Shown here: one piece after another, positions 28,257 through 36,088 of the stretch | Position numbering within the stretch: position 1 is the first letter of the stretch | How the letters are laid out: each line of letters starts with the position of its first letter | Source: Isosphaeraceae bacterium | Lineage (GTDB): Bacteria; Planctomycetota; Planctomycetia; Isosphaerales; Isosphaeraceae | Length of the DNA: 64,000 nt | Reading direction: 5' to 3' | Assembly: GCA_025356475.1 (NCBI GenBank) | Contig: JANXSX010000044.1 | Coordinates: 50,327 to 114,326 of the forward strand | Program-made: the position numbers and the translations under genes | The notes under the pieces: model-generated | What the model was told of the DNA's origin: nothing | What the model saw: the letters and a program-made list of their open reading frames with translations, nothing else | Database searches by the model: none

Positions 28257-28446
28257 TCATGCAGGCGCTGCGCGGCGGTACACTGAGTGAATCGCTATCG
28301 CAGGTGAGAGCGGATGACGCTCGAGAAACCTGCGGAAGCGAGCCCAGGCGATTTCGCCGTCACGGTATTGCCTTGAAAGCCAACGCCTCCAGATCCGAGT
28401 CACTACGTCGCGGAATCGCGACAACACAGCCTGCTGAAGGGGACAT
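28257..28446 (-). pseudogene. Group II intron reverse transcriptase/maturase, C-terminal fragment
   Basis: The minus strand reads FRDVVTRIWRRWLSRQY, then IAWARFRRFLERHPLSPA, then IHSVYRRAAPA and a stop at 28257-28259. This is the characteristic C-terminus of group II intron-encoded reverse transcriptases (WxxxLSRR, WxRFxxxLxRHPL, HSVYRR). Only about 60 of the usual ~420-600 residues remain. The frame is cut at about 28446, exactly where the inverted-repeat element begins, so the element inserted into or replaced the rest. Domains V and VI follow 7 bases after the stop, in the expected arrangement. Confidence 0.8.
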
Positions 28447-28447
28447 C

Positions 28448-28469
28448 CTTGAATGGCATGAACTTAAGC
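28448..28469 (+). repeat. Left terminal inverted repeat of copy B
   Basis: Identical over all 22 bases to the reverse complement of 28950-28971. Confidence 0.85.
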
Positions 28470-28716
28470 GTCAAGGTCCCCCGTCCATCCGCCGCAAAAC
28501 TTGAATGGTGAACAACTTGTAGCCTCTTAAACACGGGAGAGGCTTTAGTCATCCTGGGGGTTAGGATACGACCTCACCAGGAAACGGACGGAGCCCTCCC
28601 ATTCACACCTCGATCAGTCCGGTCCTGACTCGGTTGCGTCAAGACTTCCGTGATATTCTCAAGCCGGAAACAATTCGCAACGTCATGTTTCAGTAGTGAA
28701 CAGTTATGGGTTCTAT

Positions 28717-28774
28717 TGGTTCGTACTCGACCAGTGTGCGGTTGAAGCAAAGAGCACTGGTCGAGTACGAACCA
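28717..28774. repeat. 20-bp perfect hairpin inside copy B
   Basis: TGGTTCGTACTCGACCAGTG (28717-28736) is the exact reverse complement of 28755-28774, with an 18-base loop. It lies in the ~290-base segment that copy A lacks. It may be the nested inverted repeats of a second, smaller insertion, or a structural feature of the element. There is no T-run, so it is not a standard terminator. Confidence 0.7.
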
Positions 28775-28949
28775 GTGGCACCAAACGTAGCTATCTGTGC
28801 CACCCGCCGAGCTGGGGGACATTCTCGTCAATCCCCTCCGTCCCAACCGCATTGAGCAACGAGTGATCAAGCGTCGAATGAAGCAGTTTCCCTTGATAAC
28901 GAAGCCCCGATCCGTACTCCGTAAACGCTTGCTGGAAAAGAAGGATGCA

Positions 28950-28971
28950 GCTTAAGTTCATGCCATTCAAG
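28950..28971 (-). repeat. Right terminal inverted repeat of copy B
   Basis: Exact reverse complement of 28448-28469. The matching site in copy A is 25466-25487 with one difference. Confidence 0.85.
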
Positions 28972-29012
28972 AATGACCTCTTTGCTTGTTCTGGCAACTT
29001 TGGCACACCGAC

Positions 29013-29041
29013 TTGACTCCTCGTGGTCTGCTTTGTAGACT
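29013..29041 (+). promoter_or_regulatory. Sigma-70-like promoter
   Basis: TTGACT (29013-29018) and TAGACT (29036-29041) are separated by 17 bases, matching the -35 and -10 consensus at 5 of 6 and 4 of 6 positions. Transcription would start near 29048, about 45 bases before the membrane-protein start at 29093. Confidence 0.5.
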
Positions 29042-29092
29042 AGTTTGTGTGGAAAACAAGTCTGTCATCTAGCGGCTGAGGAGCCATTTTCG

Positions 29093-29824
29093 ATGGGCGA
29101 GTTTACGGCGGTGCCGGATCGGCCTCTTCCCGACCCTCGTCAGGAGGGACCGGTGAGTGCGCATGGTTCGTTGTTGCGGGCGGATCGGGCAGCGTGGCGG
29201 GTTCGTCGGCTGATGGACAGCTCTCGATGCCTTCTTACAGGCAACATGGCGTTTCTCTGCTGTTTGCCGGCGACGATCATGTCTTCGTGGTCACTTGTCG
29301 AAGCGGACTGGGCTAGGATACTGGGTGCGTTGGTCCTGTTCATTGCCGAGTTTGGGATCGTGGTCTCGTTCCTGCGGATGGGCCGTCTTCGAGCGATGGC
29401 TGGTCTGGAGGTTGTGGACCGGGTTGAGGTGAACTTGAAGGAATTTGGCAAGATCCCGAACCGACGTCGAGTGGGTTTCCTTACCCTCTATGTTGCATAC
29501 ATGATCTTATGCACGATCTTGTTCACGAAGGTGTTGCCCTTCTGGGGGATGATCGCGGGAATGTGGTTAGGAGCGGCCTTTATGGCCGGCTTTTTCGTGC
29601 GCCGGTTCGTTCTGTTCCAGTTCTGGGAAGACCTTCTTTTCGCCGCGAGCATCTTGATGGCGTGGAGCTTGTTCCTGAGTCAGCTCCGAACCGAATACAT
29701 GAAGATCCTTGTTCTTATGCCACCGCTTGAAGTACTCGTGGGGACCACATTCCTCTACATGCGGTGGCGGGAGTGGGCCCGCTCGTTCCCGATCTCCGAG
29801 GCGACAATAAAGGTGCAGTTATGA
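29093..29824 (+). CDS. Multi-pass membrane protein, partner of a winged-helix regulator
   Basis: 243 residues from the ATG at 29093 (GAGGAG stands ~11 bases upstream, and earlier in-frame starts have no such site). The N-terminal ~45 residues are soluble. Five or six hydrophobic segments follow, including MAFLCCLPATIMSSWSLV, GALVLFIAEFGIVVSFL, LYVAYMILCTILFTKVLPFW and LMPPLEVLVGTTFLYM. I do not recognise a family. Its stop overlaps the start of the regulator gene (ATGA). Such pairs, a small wHTH regulator translated with a membrane protein, occur in several bacterial groups with unknown function. Confidence 0.75.
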   Translation: MGEFTAVPDRPLPDPRQEGPVSAHGSLLRADRAAWRVRRLMDSSRCLLTGNMAFLCCLPATIMSSWSLVEADWARILGALVLFIAEFGIVVSFLRMGRLRAMAGLEVVDRVEVNLKEFGKIPNRRRVGFLTLYVAYMILCTILFTKVLPFWGMIAGMWLGAAFMAGFFVRRFVLFQFWEDLLFAASILMAWSLFLSQLRTEYMKILVLMPPLEVLVGTTFLYMRWREWARSFPISEATIKVQL

Positions 29825-30147
29825 GTACCTTTGATAGCGTTGCTTCCCCTCCCGCCCCGCTCGACCCGCTGATTCACGAGGCCTCTCGACTGGTCATCAT
29901 CTCGGTCCTCAACGAGTGTGAGGCTGCCGACTTCAACTTCCTGCTCGGCACAACCGGCCTCACGCGTGGCAATCTCTCGACACATATGGCCAAACTTGTC
30001 GGAGCAGGCTATGTGGAAGAGACCAAGCAGTTTGTCAACCGCAAACAGTTGACCCAGTACCGGCTCAGCCCTACCGGTCGAAACGCCTATACCCAGTACC
30101 GCGCTGATTGGGTGCGACTGACGAGCGGCTCAGGCCGGGGAGAGTGA
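29821..30147 (+). CDS. Winged-helix transcriptional regulator
   Basis: 108 residues, with a 4-base overlap with the preceding membrane-protein gene. The sequence HEASRLVIISVLNECEAADF, then LGTTGLTRGNLSTHMAKLVG, then GYVEETKQFV and YRLSPTGRNAYTQY is a typical winged-helix DNA-binding domain of the HTH_34/MarR-like type. The recognition helix is around RGNLSTHMAKL. It occupies nearly the whole protein, leaving no effector domain. It probably regulates its own operon or acts with the membrane protein. Confidence 0.88.
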   Translation: MSTFDSVASPPAPLDPLIHEASRLVIISVLNECEAADFNFLLGTTGLTRGNLSTHMAKLVGAGYVEETKQFVNRKQLTQYRLSPTGRNAYTQYRADWVRLTSGSGRGE

Positions 30148-30148
30148 A

Positions 30149-30186
30149 GCTCAGAATCGAGAGTGACGATCACTCGTTCTGGGAGC
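30149..30186. terminator. Imperfect hairpin between convergent genes
   Basis: GCTC-AGAA-CGAG-TGA elements on the left pair with TCA-CTCG-TTCT-GAGC on the right with small bulges, around a short loop near 30167. It lies just after the regulator stop and overlaps the end of the minus-strand methyltransferase gene. A shared terminator is plausible but the stem is imperfect. Confidence 0.35.
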
Positions 30187-31672
30187 GGAAATGATCGAGG
30201 ATCTCACGGGAACCAAGCTCTTGTGCCACTGAGGTGAGATCCAGCCGACGGAGTAATTCTATCGTGATGGGCCGCTTTGCATCCCAGAAGACATAGGCGG
30301 AGAAGAACTCGCGGGCGGGTTGAGAGTTCAGCAGGCCAGCCACATACTGGGCCTCGGACTCGGTCTGACATGGGACGAAATATGCGGTATCGTCGAGCAC
30401 AACCGGCTTCCCCTCGTGTGGTCCTACGACTGCGAATTGCAACGCCTTGTAGAAGCCAGAGATTGCCACCTTCCACGCCGAAAACGTGTAACTTCCAACC
30501 CCAAACATCGAGAACCTCGGACGGTTGCGATAGATCGAGCTGGCACGCCGATCAAGGTATTCTGCATGCCGCTCCAGGTAGTCCCATGTCTTGGGTGCGT
30601 GATTGACCATAGTTAATGTATTATCAGTCATCGATTTTTGAGTGACCAGCATGCGTCGTGTCGGGATTTTTCCGACTCCCTTTGTGATCTCAGAACTCTT
30701 GAGCATCCCGAAGACATGGTCCTCTTCAAGCTCGAATAGCTCGCCCAGCCCATTCCGGTATTGATGGCCTTCGCGCCTGATCTCCATGACTTTTGCACAG
30801 TCATGTTTGACACCCGACCGCCACTTGTAGATCTCGGGACCGGCGAGATGCTTCCAGCGGTGATACAATGCAAGATCAGCGATAAGCGTATCATCATGAT
30901 AGCCGAAGATTGCCGTCGGATTTGTGCTTCCAAAATGAGGATAGATCCGGCACTCGCGACTCGTCCCTTCGGGTTCGAATGAAGAAACGAGGAGGCAGGC
31001 ATCAACAGCGGCCCCGAACGACTTGGCGGAATCGATCGGGTGAATCTCGCTCTCGGTCAGGCTGAGACCACTCTTCCAGGCGTGAGTCAGGACCTTTCGA
31101 GCGACCGCTGTCTTGCAGAGCATCGCCAGAGTTGCTCTTCGCCCATCAAGGGCTTCGACGAGTTTCCTGAGCATCCACTCCGAGATATCGAAGTTGCTCT
31201 TGCCCGTCCGTGCTTCCAAGCCGACATGATTCTGGAAATTTGACTTCTTCGGGAGGTTCTTACTGCCCAGAACACCGAGCGCGGAGTTTGTCACCCAGGG
31301 GGGATTGCCGACGACCAGGATGGGCTCCGGCAAGTGACCTAGCAGATCGTCGAGGTCAACGTGAAAGAAGCTTGCGCAGACGATATTCACATTGGTCGCG
31401 ACTTCGAGGGAGGCTCGGAGTTTCTCCTCAAGCAATCGCACATAATCACCGTTGATCTCGATGCCGACCGCATTTGTGACATCAGGGAATTGTCCGAGTG
31501 CAGCCAGGAGCAGATTCCCCACTCCGGAGGTCGGTTCCAGGACGGAAGCGACAACGATTCCACGCTCGGAGAGGAGTCTGCAAATCTGGGTTGCGAGCAC
31601 GTGTGGTGTTTGATAATCGCCATATTGGTCGGCGCAACTAACGGTCTTTGGCAAAGTTGACTCAAAGTTCAC
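30170..31672 (-). CDS. Adenine-type DNA methyltransferase, apparently solitary
   Basis: 500 residues from a GTG start. The N-terminal half carries SAM-binding motif I (LEPTSGVGNLLLAAL) and catalytic motif IV GNPPW, which marks N6-adenine (or N4-cytosine) amino-methyltransferases. Motif X (YQTPHVLATQIC) precedes motif I, giving the gamma-type order. The C-terminal half (YKWRSGVKHDC, then FSAYVFWDAKRPITIELLRR) is a target-recognition region like that of TaqI-type and type I M/S-like proteins. No restriction nuclease gene is adjacent. It may be an orphan regulator of DNA state or part of a dispersed restriction or phage-exclusion system. Confidence 0.88.
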   Translation of the reverse strand: MNFESTLPKTVSCADQYGDYQTPHVLATQICRLLSERGIVVASVLEPTSGVGNLLLAALGQFPDVTNAVGIEINGDYVRLLEEKLRASLEVATNVNIVCASFFHVDLDDLLGHLPEPILVVGNPPWVTNSALGVLGSKNLPKKSNFQNHVGLEARTGKSNFDISEWMLRKLVEALDGRRATLAMLCKTAVARKVLTHAWKSGLSLTESEIHPIDSAKSFGAAVDACLLVSSFEPEGTSRECRIYPHFGSTNPTAIFGYHDDTLIADLALYHRWKHLAGPEIYKWRSGVKHDCAKVMEIRREGHQYRNGLGELFELEEDHVFGMLKSSEITKGVGKIPTRRMLVTQKSMTDNTLTMVNHAPKTWDYLERHAEYLDRRASSIYRNRPRFSMFGVGSYTFSAWKVAISGFYKALQFAVVGPHEGKPVVLDDTAYFVPCQTESEAQYVAGLLNSQPAREFFSAYVFWDAKRPITIELLRRLDLTSVAQELGSREILDHFRSQNE

Positions 31673-31681
31673 GTAAGAATC

Positions 31682-31975
31682 TTAAGCAAACGTGGATTGA
31701 CGGATTTCTGGATTGAAGTTCGAGCTCTTGGTCGCGGCCTTCGGCCTGGTCCCACGAATCATTGCTGCGATCAAGAGCAGTCCAACGACCACAGCGATCA
31801 CACCTAACAGTGCTTTGATACCGATCGATAATGGCGTGGGTGGGGTCTCGCGAAGATAGACGGCAAACGGCTTGTGAGGTGTCTTGGGTTCGGCGGGTTT
31901 TGATTCATTATCATAAATGAGATGAGATCGGGCTTTGATCGATTGCTCCTCATTCGGCTCGGTCGACGTCGACAT
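31682..31975 (-). CDS. Small single-pass membrane protein, unknown function
   Basis: 97 residues from an ATG with GGAG 9 bases upstream. The acidic N-terminal half is followed by one transmembrane segment (IGIKALLGVIAVVVGLLLIAAMI) and a basic tail, suggesting the N-terminus is outside. Ten bases separate it from the DNA methyltransferase gene downstream. No family is recognised. Confidence 0.6.
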   Translation of the reverse strand: MSTSTEPNEEQSIKARSHLIYDNESKPAEPKTPHKPFAVYLRETPPTPLSIGIKALLGVIAVVVGLLLIAAMIRGTRPKAATKSSNFNPEIRQSTFA

Positions 31976-32023
31976 CGTAAGGATCTCCCAGATCAGAACC
32001 CGCGGATACGTTTCATCGAGGTT

Positions 32024-32842
32024 TCAGACAGTGGCTTCGAAGAACCAATCCCAGCTTTGGGGGCAATCGGCAAGCTCATCGGAGCCGGCGAGGCTTTCGT
32101 CCCAGGGGTAGAGCACCCGGTCGAGCTTGACCGTGGTGAACCCGGCTTTCTTGAGACGGAACTCCGCCTCGAACGGTTGCCAGAATTTCTGTTTGAGGCC
32201 TTTGAAGGCGAACCGACCGAACCCAAACTCATAGTAGTGATGCTCTGCGTGGAAGGCCGCGTGCCGTTCGGCCTCTTCGACGGATAGACCTCGATCGAGT
32301 GCTTTATCCATTAACACCATCGTATGATAATGAATTGCATCGATCGAAGGCAGGATGCCCATAAAGACCCCTCCCGGCTTGAGGGAGGCACAAATGGCCC
32401 GCAGCGTCTTATCAATATCGCGCACGTCGGGCATGACAAGGGAGTTGACCGCGATCGCCAGGTCGAGTTTGGCTTCGAATGTCTCGAGTTCGAGCATCTG
32501 TCGCTGGAGGAACGTGACCTTGCCCGCATCGACAGGCCCGAGCCGCTCTTTCGCTCGGGTCAACATGGCGGGGGCGAAGTCGAGCGCGTAAATCGTGGCA
32601 AACTTGCCGATCAGATAAGGGAGCAGGGGGCCGGTTCCACAGCCCAGGTCGGCGACAACCTTCGTGCCGGGATTGGGAATCGCGTCAATCGCGGCGAGGA
32701 GCGGGTTCTCGACACCGGGACGGAACGGGTCAAGGAACAAGTCGTCGTAGGCCGCAGCGTGGCGGCTCCACTGGCGACCTTGTTCCGATCGCGCGGGCTC
32801 AGATACGTCGGCGATCGCTTTCTTGACGCGGGTAATGCTCAT
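32024..32842 (-). CDS. Class I SAM-dependent methyltransferase
   Basis: 272 residues. Its start overlaps the stop of the upstream lipoprotein gene (ATGA). Motif I is VVADLGCGTGPLLPYLIG, then IYALDFAPAMLTRAKERLG, a Methyltransf_11/25-type Rossmann fold. The post-motif LAIAVNSLVMPDVRDIDK and ICASLKPGGVFMGIL complete the fold. No substrate can be named. The C-terminal ~90 residues (FGFGRFAFKGLKQKFWQPFE) may form a substrate cap. Coupling to a lipoprotein gene does not suggest a pathway. Confidence 0.88.
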   Translation of the reverse strand: MSITRVKKAIADVSEPARSEQGRQWSRHAAAYDDLFLDPFRPGVENPLLAAIDAIPNPGTKVVADLGCGTGPLLPYLIGKFATIYALDFAPAMLTRAKERLGPVDAGKVTFLQRQMLELETFEAKLDLAIAVNSLVMPDVRDIDKTLRAICASLKPGGVFMGILPSIDAIHYHTMVLMDKALDRGLSVEEAERHAAFHAEHHYYEFGFGRFAFKGLKQKFWQPFEAEFRLKKAGFTTVKLDRVLYPWDESLAGSDELADCPQSWDWFFEATV

Positions 32843-33354
32843 CGATCGGGCTTCTCTCCGACCGGTGGTGGCACCGGCCCAGTAGATTTAATATCGAGAC
32901 GGATGACATCAATGGCCAGCCCCTGAGGGGTGCCTAGCACGTCGCGGCGGTAGCTTTTGGGGTAACCTAGCGTGGGATCGGGGTTGAACCTCAGCACCGC
33001 TTTGGAACCTTTGGGCAATCCGAACGGATTGGCAGTCTTGAGCTGGCCGAGTTCATCGAAAATCGTGGTGTACAGGCCGTCCACACTGAAGAACTTGGGG
33101 GCCGCCGGCTTGGCGACGACTTCGCGACCATCGGGCAAGACACTATAGATCGCTTTGACGCTCCCGTCTCGGACAAAGACACGATAGTGAGCCGTCCGAG
33201 CCCCCTTGCTGGTCCATTCTAGGTTGTAATCGGTGACCCGAGCCTTGTCCCACTTGGCCTGGGCGGCACGTACAGCTTCGGGCGTGACCTCCTGGCCGCC
33301 ACCGCAGCCGGACAAGAGCATCAAGACCAGGCCAATCATTAGCGTCAACTTCAC
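32839..33354 (-). CDS. DUF6174-like lipoprotein
   Basis: 171 residues. The GTG at 33354 is preferred over the adjacent TTG because AAGGG stands 7 bases upstream. The N-terminus is a lipoprotein signal (LMIGLVLMLLSGCGGG). The mature part, QAKWDKARVTDYNLEWTSKG, then YRVFVRDGSVKAIYSV, then GLYTTIFDELGQL and LGYPKSYRRDVLG, follows the pattern of DUF6174 proteins. Their function is unknown. It is translationally coupled to the methyltransferase. Confidence 0.75.
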   Translation of the reverse strand: MKLTLMIGLVLMLLSGCGGGQEVTPEAVRAAQAKWDKARVTDYNLEWTSKGARTAHYRVFVRDGSVKAIYSVLPDGREVVAKPAAPKFFSVDGLYTTIFDELGQLKTANPFGLPKGSKAVLRFNPDPTLGYPKSYRRDVLGTPQGLAIDVIRLDIKSTGPVPPPVGEKPDR

Positions 33355-33617
33355 CAATGGACCCTTTCATCACTCGGAGCAGGGCGAACTCATACCAGAA
33401 TAGCCCGTTTGCCCCTCACTCGACAACCTGTGGTCTGATTCTCTTGCGGGGGACCGCTACCTGCTGACTCTCGAAGAACCAGATAAAATAGATGTGATAC
33501 TTATGATCAAGCGTACTATCAGCTTCTTCTCAAATGAAGGGGGTTGATCTAGGCCGATGCTCGGTTTAACTTTCTTTACACACTGACCGATTTGGCCCTC
33601 CCCCAGTGAGTACCCTC

Positions 33618-34490
33618 ATGACCCCGATCGACCGTCGTGACTTCTTGAAAGCCACGGGTGCGTCCCTGGCCGCCTTGACCGCAGTCGGAGCAGGGGCGTC
33701 GGCCGCGACGTTGGCTCCAAGCCCTTGGAAGAAGGCGTTCATGCTCGGCCAGACGACCGGGCCGATCCTGCCGACCTTCCAGTTGCTCAAGGAGGCGGGG
33801 TTCGACGGGGTCGAACTGATCAGCCCGAACCAGCTTGACCGTGACGAGGTCCTCAAGGCTCGCGATAAGACCGGCCTGATCATCCACGGGGTGAGCGGGG
33901 CAAGGCACTGGGGTGACCCGCTATCGAGTCCCGACCCAGCCGTTGTCCAGCGCGGTTTGGCGGCGATCCGCCAGGAATTCGAAGATGTCAAAGCTTACGG
34001 TGGCACCACCGTGTTGCTCGTCCCGGCCGTTGTGACCAAGGACGTCTCCTACCGGCAGGCCTACGAGCGTTCGCAGGCCCAGATCCGCACGTTGTTGCCC
34101 GATGCCGAGAAGCACGGGATCAAGATCGCGATCGAAGAGGTCTGGAACAAGTTTCTGCTCAGCCCCGTCGAGTTTGCAAAATACATCGACGAGTTCCAAA
34201 GCGAGTGGGTCGGAGCCTACTTCGATGTGGGCAACGTCGTCGAGTTTGGCTATCCTCAAGAGTGGATTCGCGAACTCGGCAAGCGAATCCTCAAGGTCCA
34301 CGTCAAAGAATATGCCAAGCCGCAACGATTCAACTACTTGCTGGGCGAGGGTAAAGAGATCGACTGGCCCGCCGTCCGACAGGCATTCGTCGATATCGAC
34401 TACAAAGGCTGGATCACCGCCGAGGTCGGCATGAAAGACCTCAGCGACGTCGTCCAGCGAATGGACGGGATCTTTGGCACCAAGGATTGA
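33618..34490 (+). CDS. Sugar phosphate isomerase/epimerase (TIM barrel), Tat-exported
   Basis: 290 residues from the ATG at 33618 (a GTG at 33606 adds four residues). The N-terminus DRRDFLKATGASLAAL is a twin-arginine signal, so the folded enzyme is exported. The rest is an AP-endonuclease-2/xylose-isomerase-like barrel: LLKEAGFDGVELI, then IKIAIEEVWNKFLLSP, then VGAYFDVGNV and ILKVHVKEY. Metal-binding residues are probably the Glu in AIEEV, Asp in FDVGN, His in KVHVKEY and Glu in ITAEVG. The next gene, an exported Gfo/Idh/MocA protein, is a common partner in planctomycete sugar catabolism. The substrate is unknown. Confidence 0.9.
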   Translation: MTPIDRRDFLKATGASLAALTAVGAGASAATLAPSPWKKAFMLGQTTGPILPTFQLLKEAGFDGVELISPNQLDRDEVLKARDKTGLIIHGVSGARHWGDPLSSPDPAVVQRGLAAIRQEFEDVKAYGGTTVLLVPAVVTKDVSYRQAYERSQAQIRTLLPDAEKHGIKIAIEEVWNKFLLSPVEFAKYIDEFQSEWVGAYFDVGNVVEFGYPQEWIRELGKRILKVHVKEYAKPQRFNYLLGEGKEIDWPAVRQAFVDIDYKGWITAEVGMKDLSDVVQRMDGIFGTKD

Positions 34491-34568
34491 GCAGATATCG
34501 TTATCACAGATGAAAATGTGAAATAGCGTCTACGTTTTCTCGACCTCAACCTGACGGAGACCGACCCC

Positions 34569-35843
34569 ATGCGCGAACCTCAGACGAACCGGCGAAGCTT
34601 CTTGATGAATGGCACAGCGGCTGTAGCCGCGACCGCGTCGCTCAACCTCATGCATACTGCCCACGCGGCCGGTTCAGACATTTTGAAGGTCGGACTGGTC
34701 GGCTGCGGAGGTCGGGGAACAGGCGCTGCCGAACAAGCCCTCACCGCTGACAAGAACGTCCGACTCGTGGCGATGGCTGACGCCTTCGAAGACCGGCTCG
34801 CCGAGAGCTTCTCCGCTCTCAAAGGCTCGCCGGTTGCCGCGCAGGTCGATGTGCCCCAGGATCGCAAGTACTTCGGATTCGATGGCTACAAGCAGGTGAT
34901 CGACCAGGTCGATGTGGTTCTCTTGACCACCCCACCGGGCTTCCGTCCCCTTCACCTGGCTTACGCGGTCGAGAAGGGCAAGCACGCTTTTGTCGAGAAG
35001 CCCGTCGCGGTCGACGCCCCCGGCGTCCGCTCGGTCCTCAAGTCGGCGGAAGAGGCCAAGGCCAAGAACCTATCGATGGTGGTCGGCCTCTGTTGGCGAT
35101 ATCACTCCCCCCGCGTCGAGACCATGAAACGAATCCATGATGGTGAGATCGGCAAGATTGTCGCCATCGAGACAACCTATGACTCGGGCGGCGTTTGGGA
35201 CCCGAGGAAGACGCGCGACGAGGTCAAGTCGGAGATGGAATACCAGATGCGCAACTGGTATTACTACGACTGGCTGAGCGGCGACCATATCGTCGAGCAA
35301 GCGGTCCACGCCATCGATACCATGGGCTGGGCCATGGGCGACGTCCCCCCGCTGCTCTGTTGGGGTTCCGGCGGTCGACAGGTGCGTACGGACCCGAAGT
35401 ATGGAAATATCTTCGACCACTTCAACGTGGTGTATGAATATGCCGACGGGGTCCGTGGCTATCACACTTGCCGACACTGGCGAGGAGCCGAGACGCGTGT
35501 GAAGGACTATGTCCTGGGCACGAAAGGGACCGGTGATGTGTTCGGGCACAAGTTCAGCGGCGAGAGCCGCTGGCGGTATCGGGGCGAAGCGAACAACATG
35601 TACCAGACCGAGCACGACGCCCTCTTCGCGTCGATCCGCAACGCCCAGCCGGTCAGCGACCTAGTCAACGGCTCGCGGAGCACCTTGCTCGCGATCATGG
35701 GACGAATGGCCGCCTATACGGGCAAAGTCGTCACCTGGGAAGATGCCTTGAACTCCAAGGAAAATCTCGCGCCTAGCGAGTATAACTGGGGCGATGCTCC
35801 CCAACGTCCGGTGCCGATGCCGGGTGTGACCAAGCTTGCTTGA
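34569..35843 (+). CDS. Gfo/Idh/MocA family oxidoreductase, Tat-exported
   Basis: 424 residues from the ATG at 34569. The twin-arginine signal is NRRSFLMNGTAAVAATA. The Rossmann dinucleotide site is KVGLVGCGGRGTGAAEQAL. The conserved EKP motif is in KHAFVEKPVAVDAPG, and GLCWRYHSPRVETMKRIHDG begins the C-terminal domain. It oxidises or epimerises a sugar or polyol using NAD(P), which may be tightly bound for export. It forms a unit with the isomerase 78 bases upstream. The length fits the planctomycete-expanded exported subgroup. Confidence 0.93.
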   Translation: MREPQTNRRSFLMNGTAAVAATASLNLMHTAHAAGSDILKVGLVGCGGRGTGAAEQALTADKNVRLVAMADAFEDRLAESFSALKGSPVAAQVDVPQDRKYFGFDGYKQVIDQVDVVLLTTPPGFRPLHLAYAVEKGKHAFVEKPVAVDAPGVRSVLKSAEEAKAKNLSMVVGLCWRYHSPRVETMKRIHDGEIGKIVAIETTYDSGGVWDPRKTRDEVKSEMEYQMRNWYYYDWLSGDHIVEQAVHAIDTMGWAMGDVPPLLCWGSGGRQVRTDPKYGNIFDHFNVVYEYADGVRGYHTCRHWRGAETRVKDYVLGTKGTGDVFGHKFSGESRWRYRGEANNMYQTEHDALFASIRNAQPVSDLVNGSRSTLLAIMGRMAAYTGKVVTWEDALNSKENLAPSEYNWGDAPQRPVPMPGVTKLA

Positions 35844-36088
35844 TATGTTCATTCGGACGTAACCCGATGACCTCATTGGCCTTGTAGCCCTGCAAGGGCG
35901 GCCACAGATCAGCTCACCGGCATCGCCCTGGGGAGGGATGACTTGCGGAAAACCCGCTCACCCTCCCACTTTCCCCCTAATCAAGAAATCTTCGCAGATT
36001 CTCCCAGAATCCCCAAAGTCGCTGGTCCCGCTAGCCGATGGTAATCCCGTTGCGTGCGATGTTGCACCCTCTTTACGGGATTACGGCG

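Larger units (their letters stand above)
28448..28986 (+). mobile_element. Insertion-element/MITE-like copy B with perfect 22-bp terminal inverted repeats
   Basis: The ends 28448-28469 and 28950-28971 are perfect 22-bp inverted repeats, starting CTTGAATGGCATGAAC. Similarity to copy A continues about 15 bases beyond the right repeat, to 28986, so the true border is slightly outside. The element is ~520-540 bp and no intact transposase can be read in any frame. It is therefore a non-autonomous or decayed element. It truncates the group II intron maturase on its left. No target duplication could be fixed by eye. Confidence 0.75.

Noticed and set aside
28259..28504. 81-residue plus-strand open frame
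   Set aside because: It is antisense to the group II intron maturase remnant and crosses into the insertion element.
28717..28774. Hairpin considered as a CRISPR repeat or terminator
   Set aside because: There is a single pair of inverted arms, no spaced direct repeats and no T-run.
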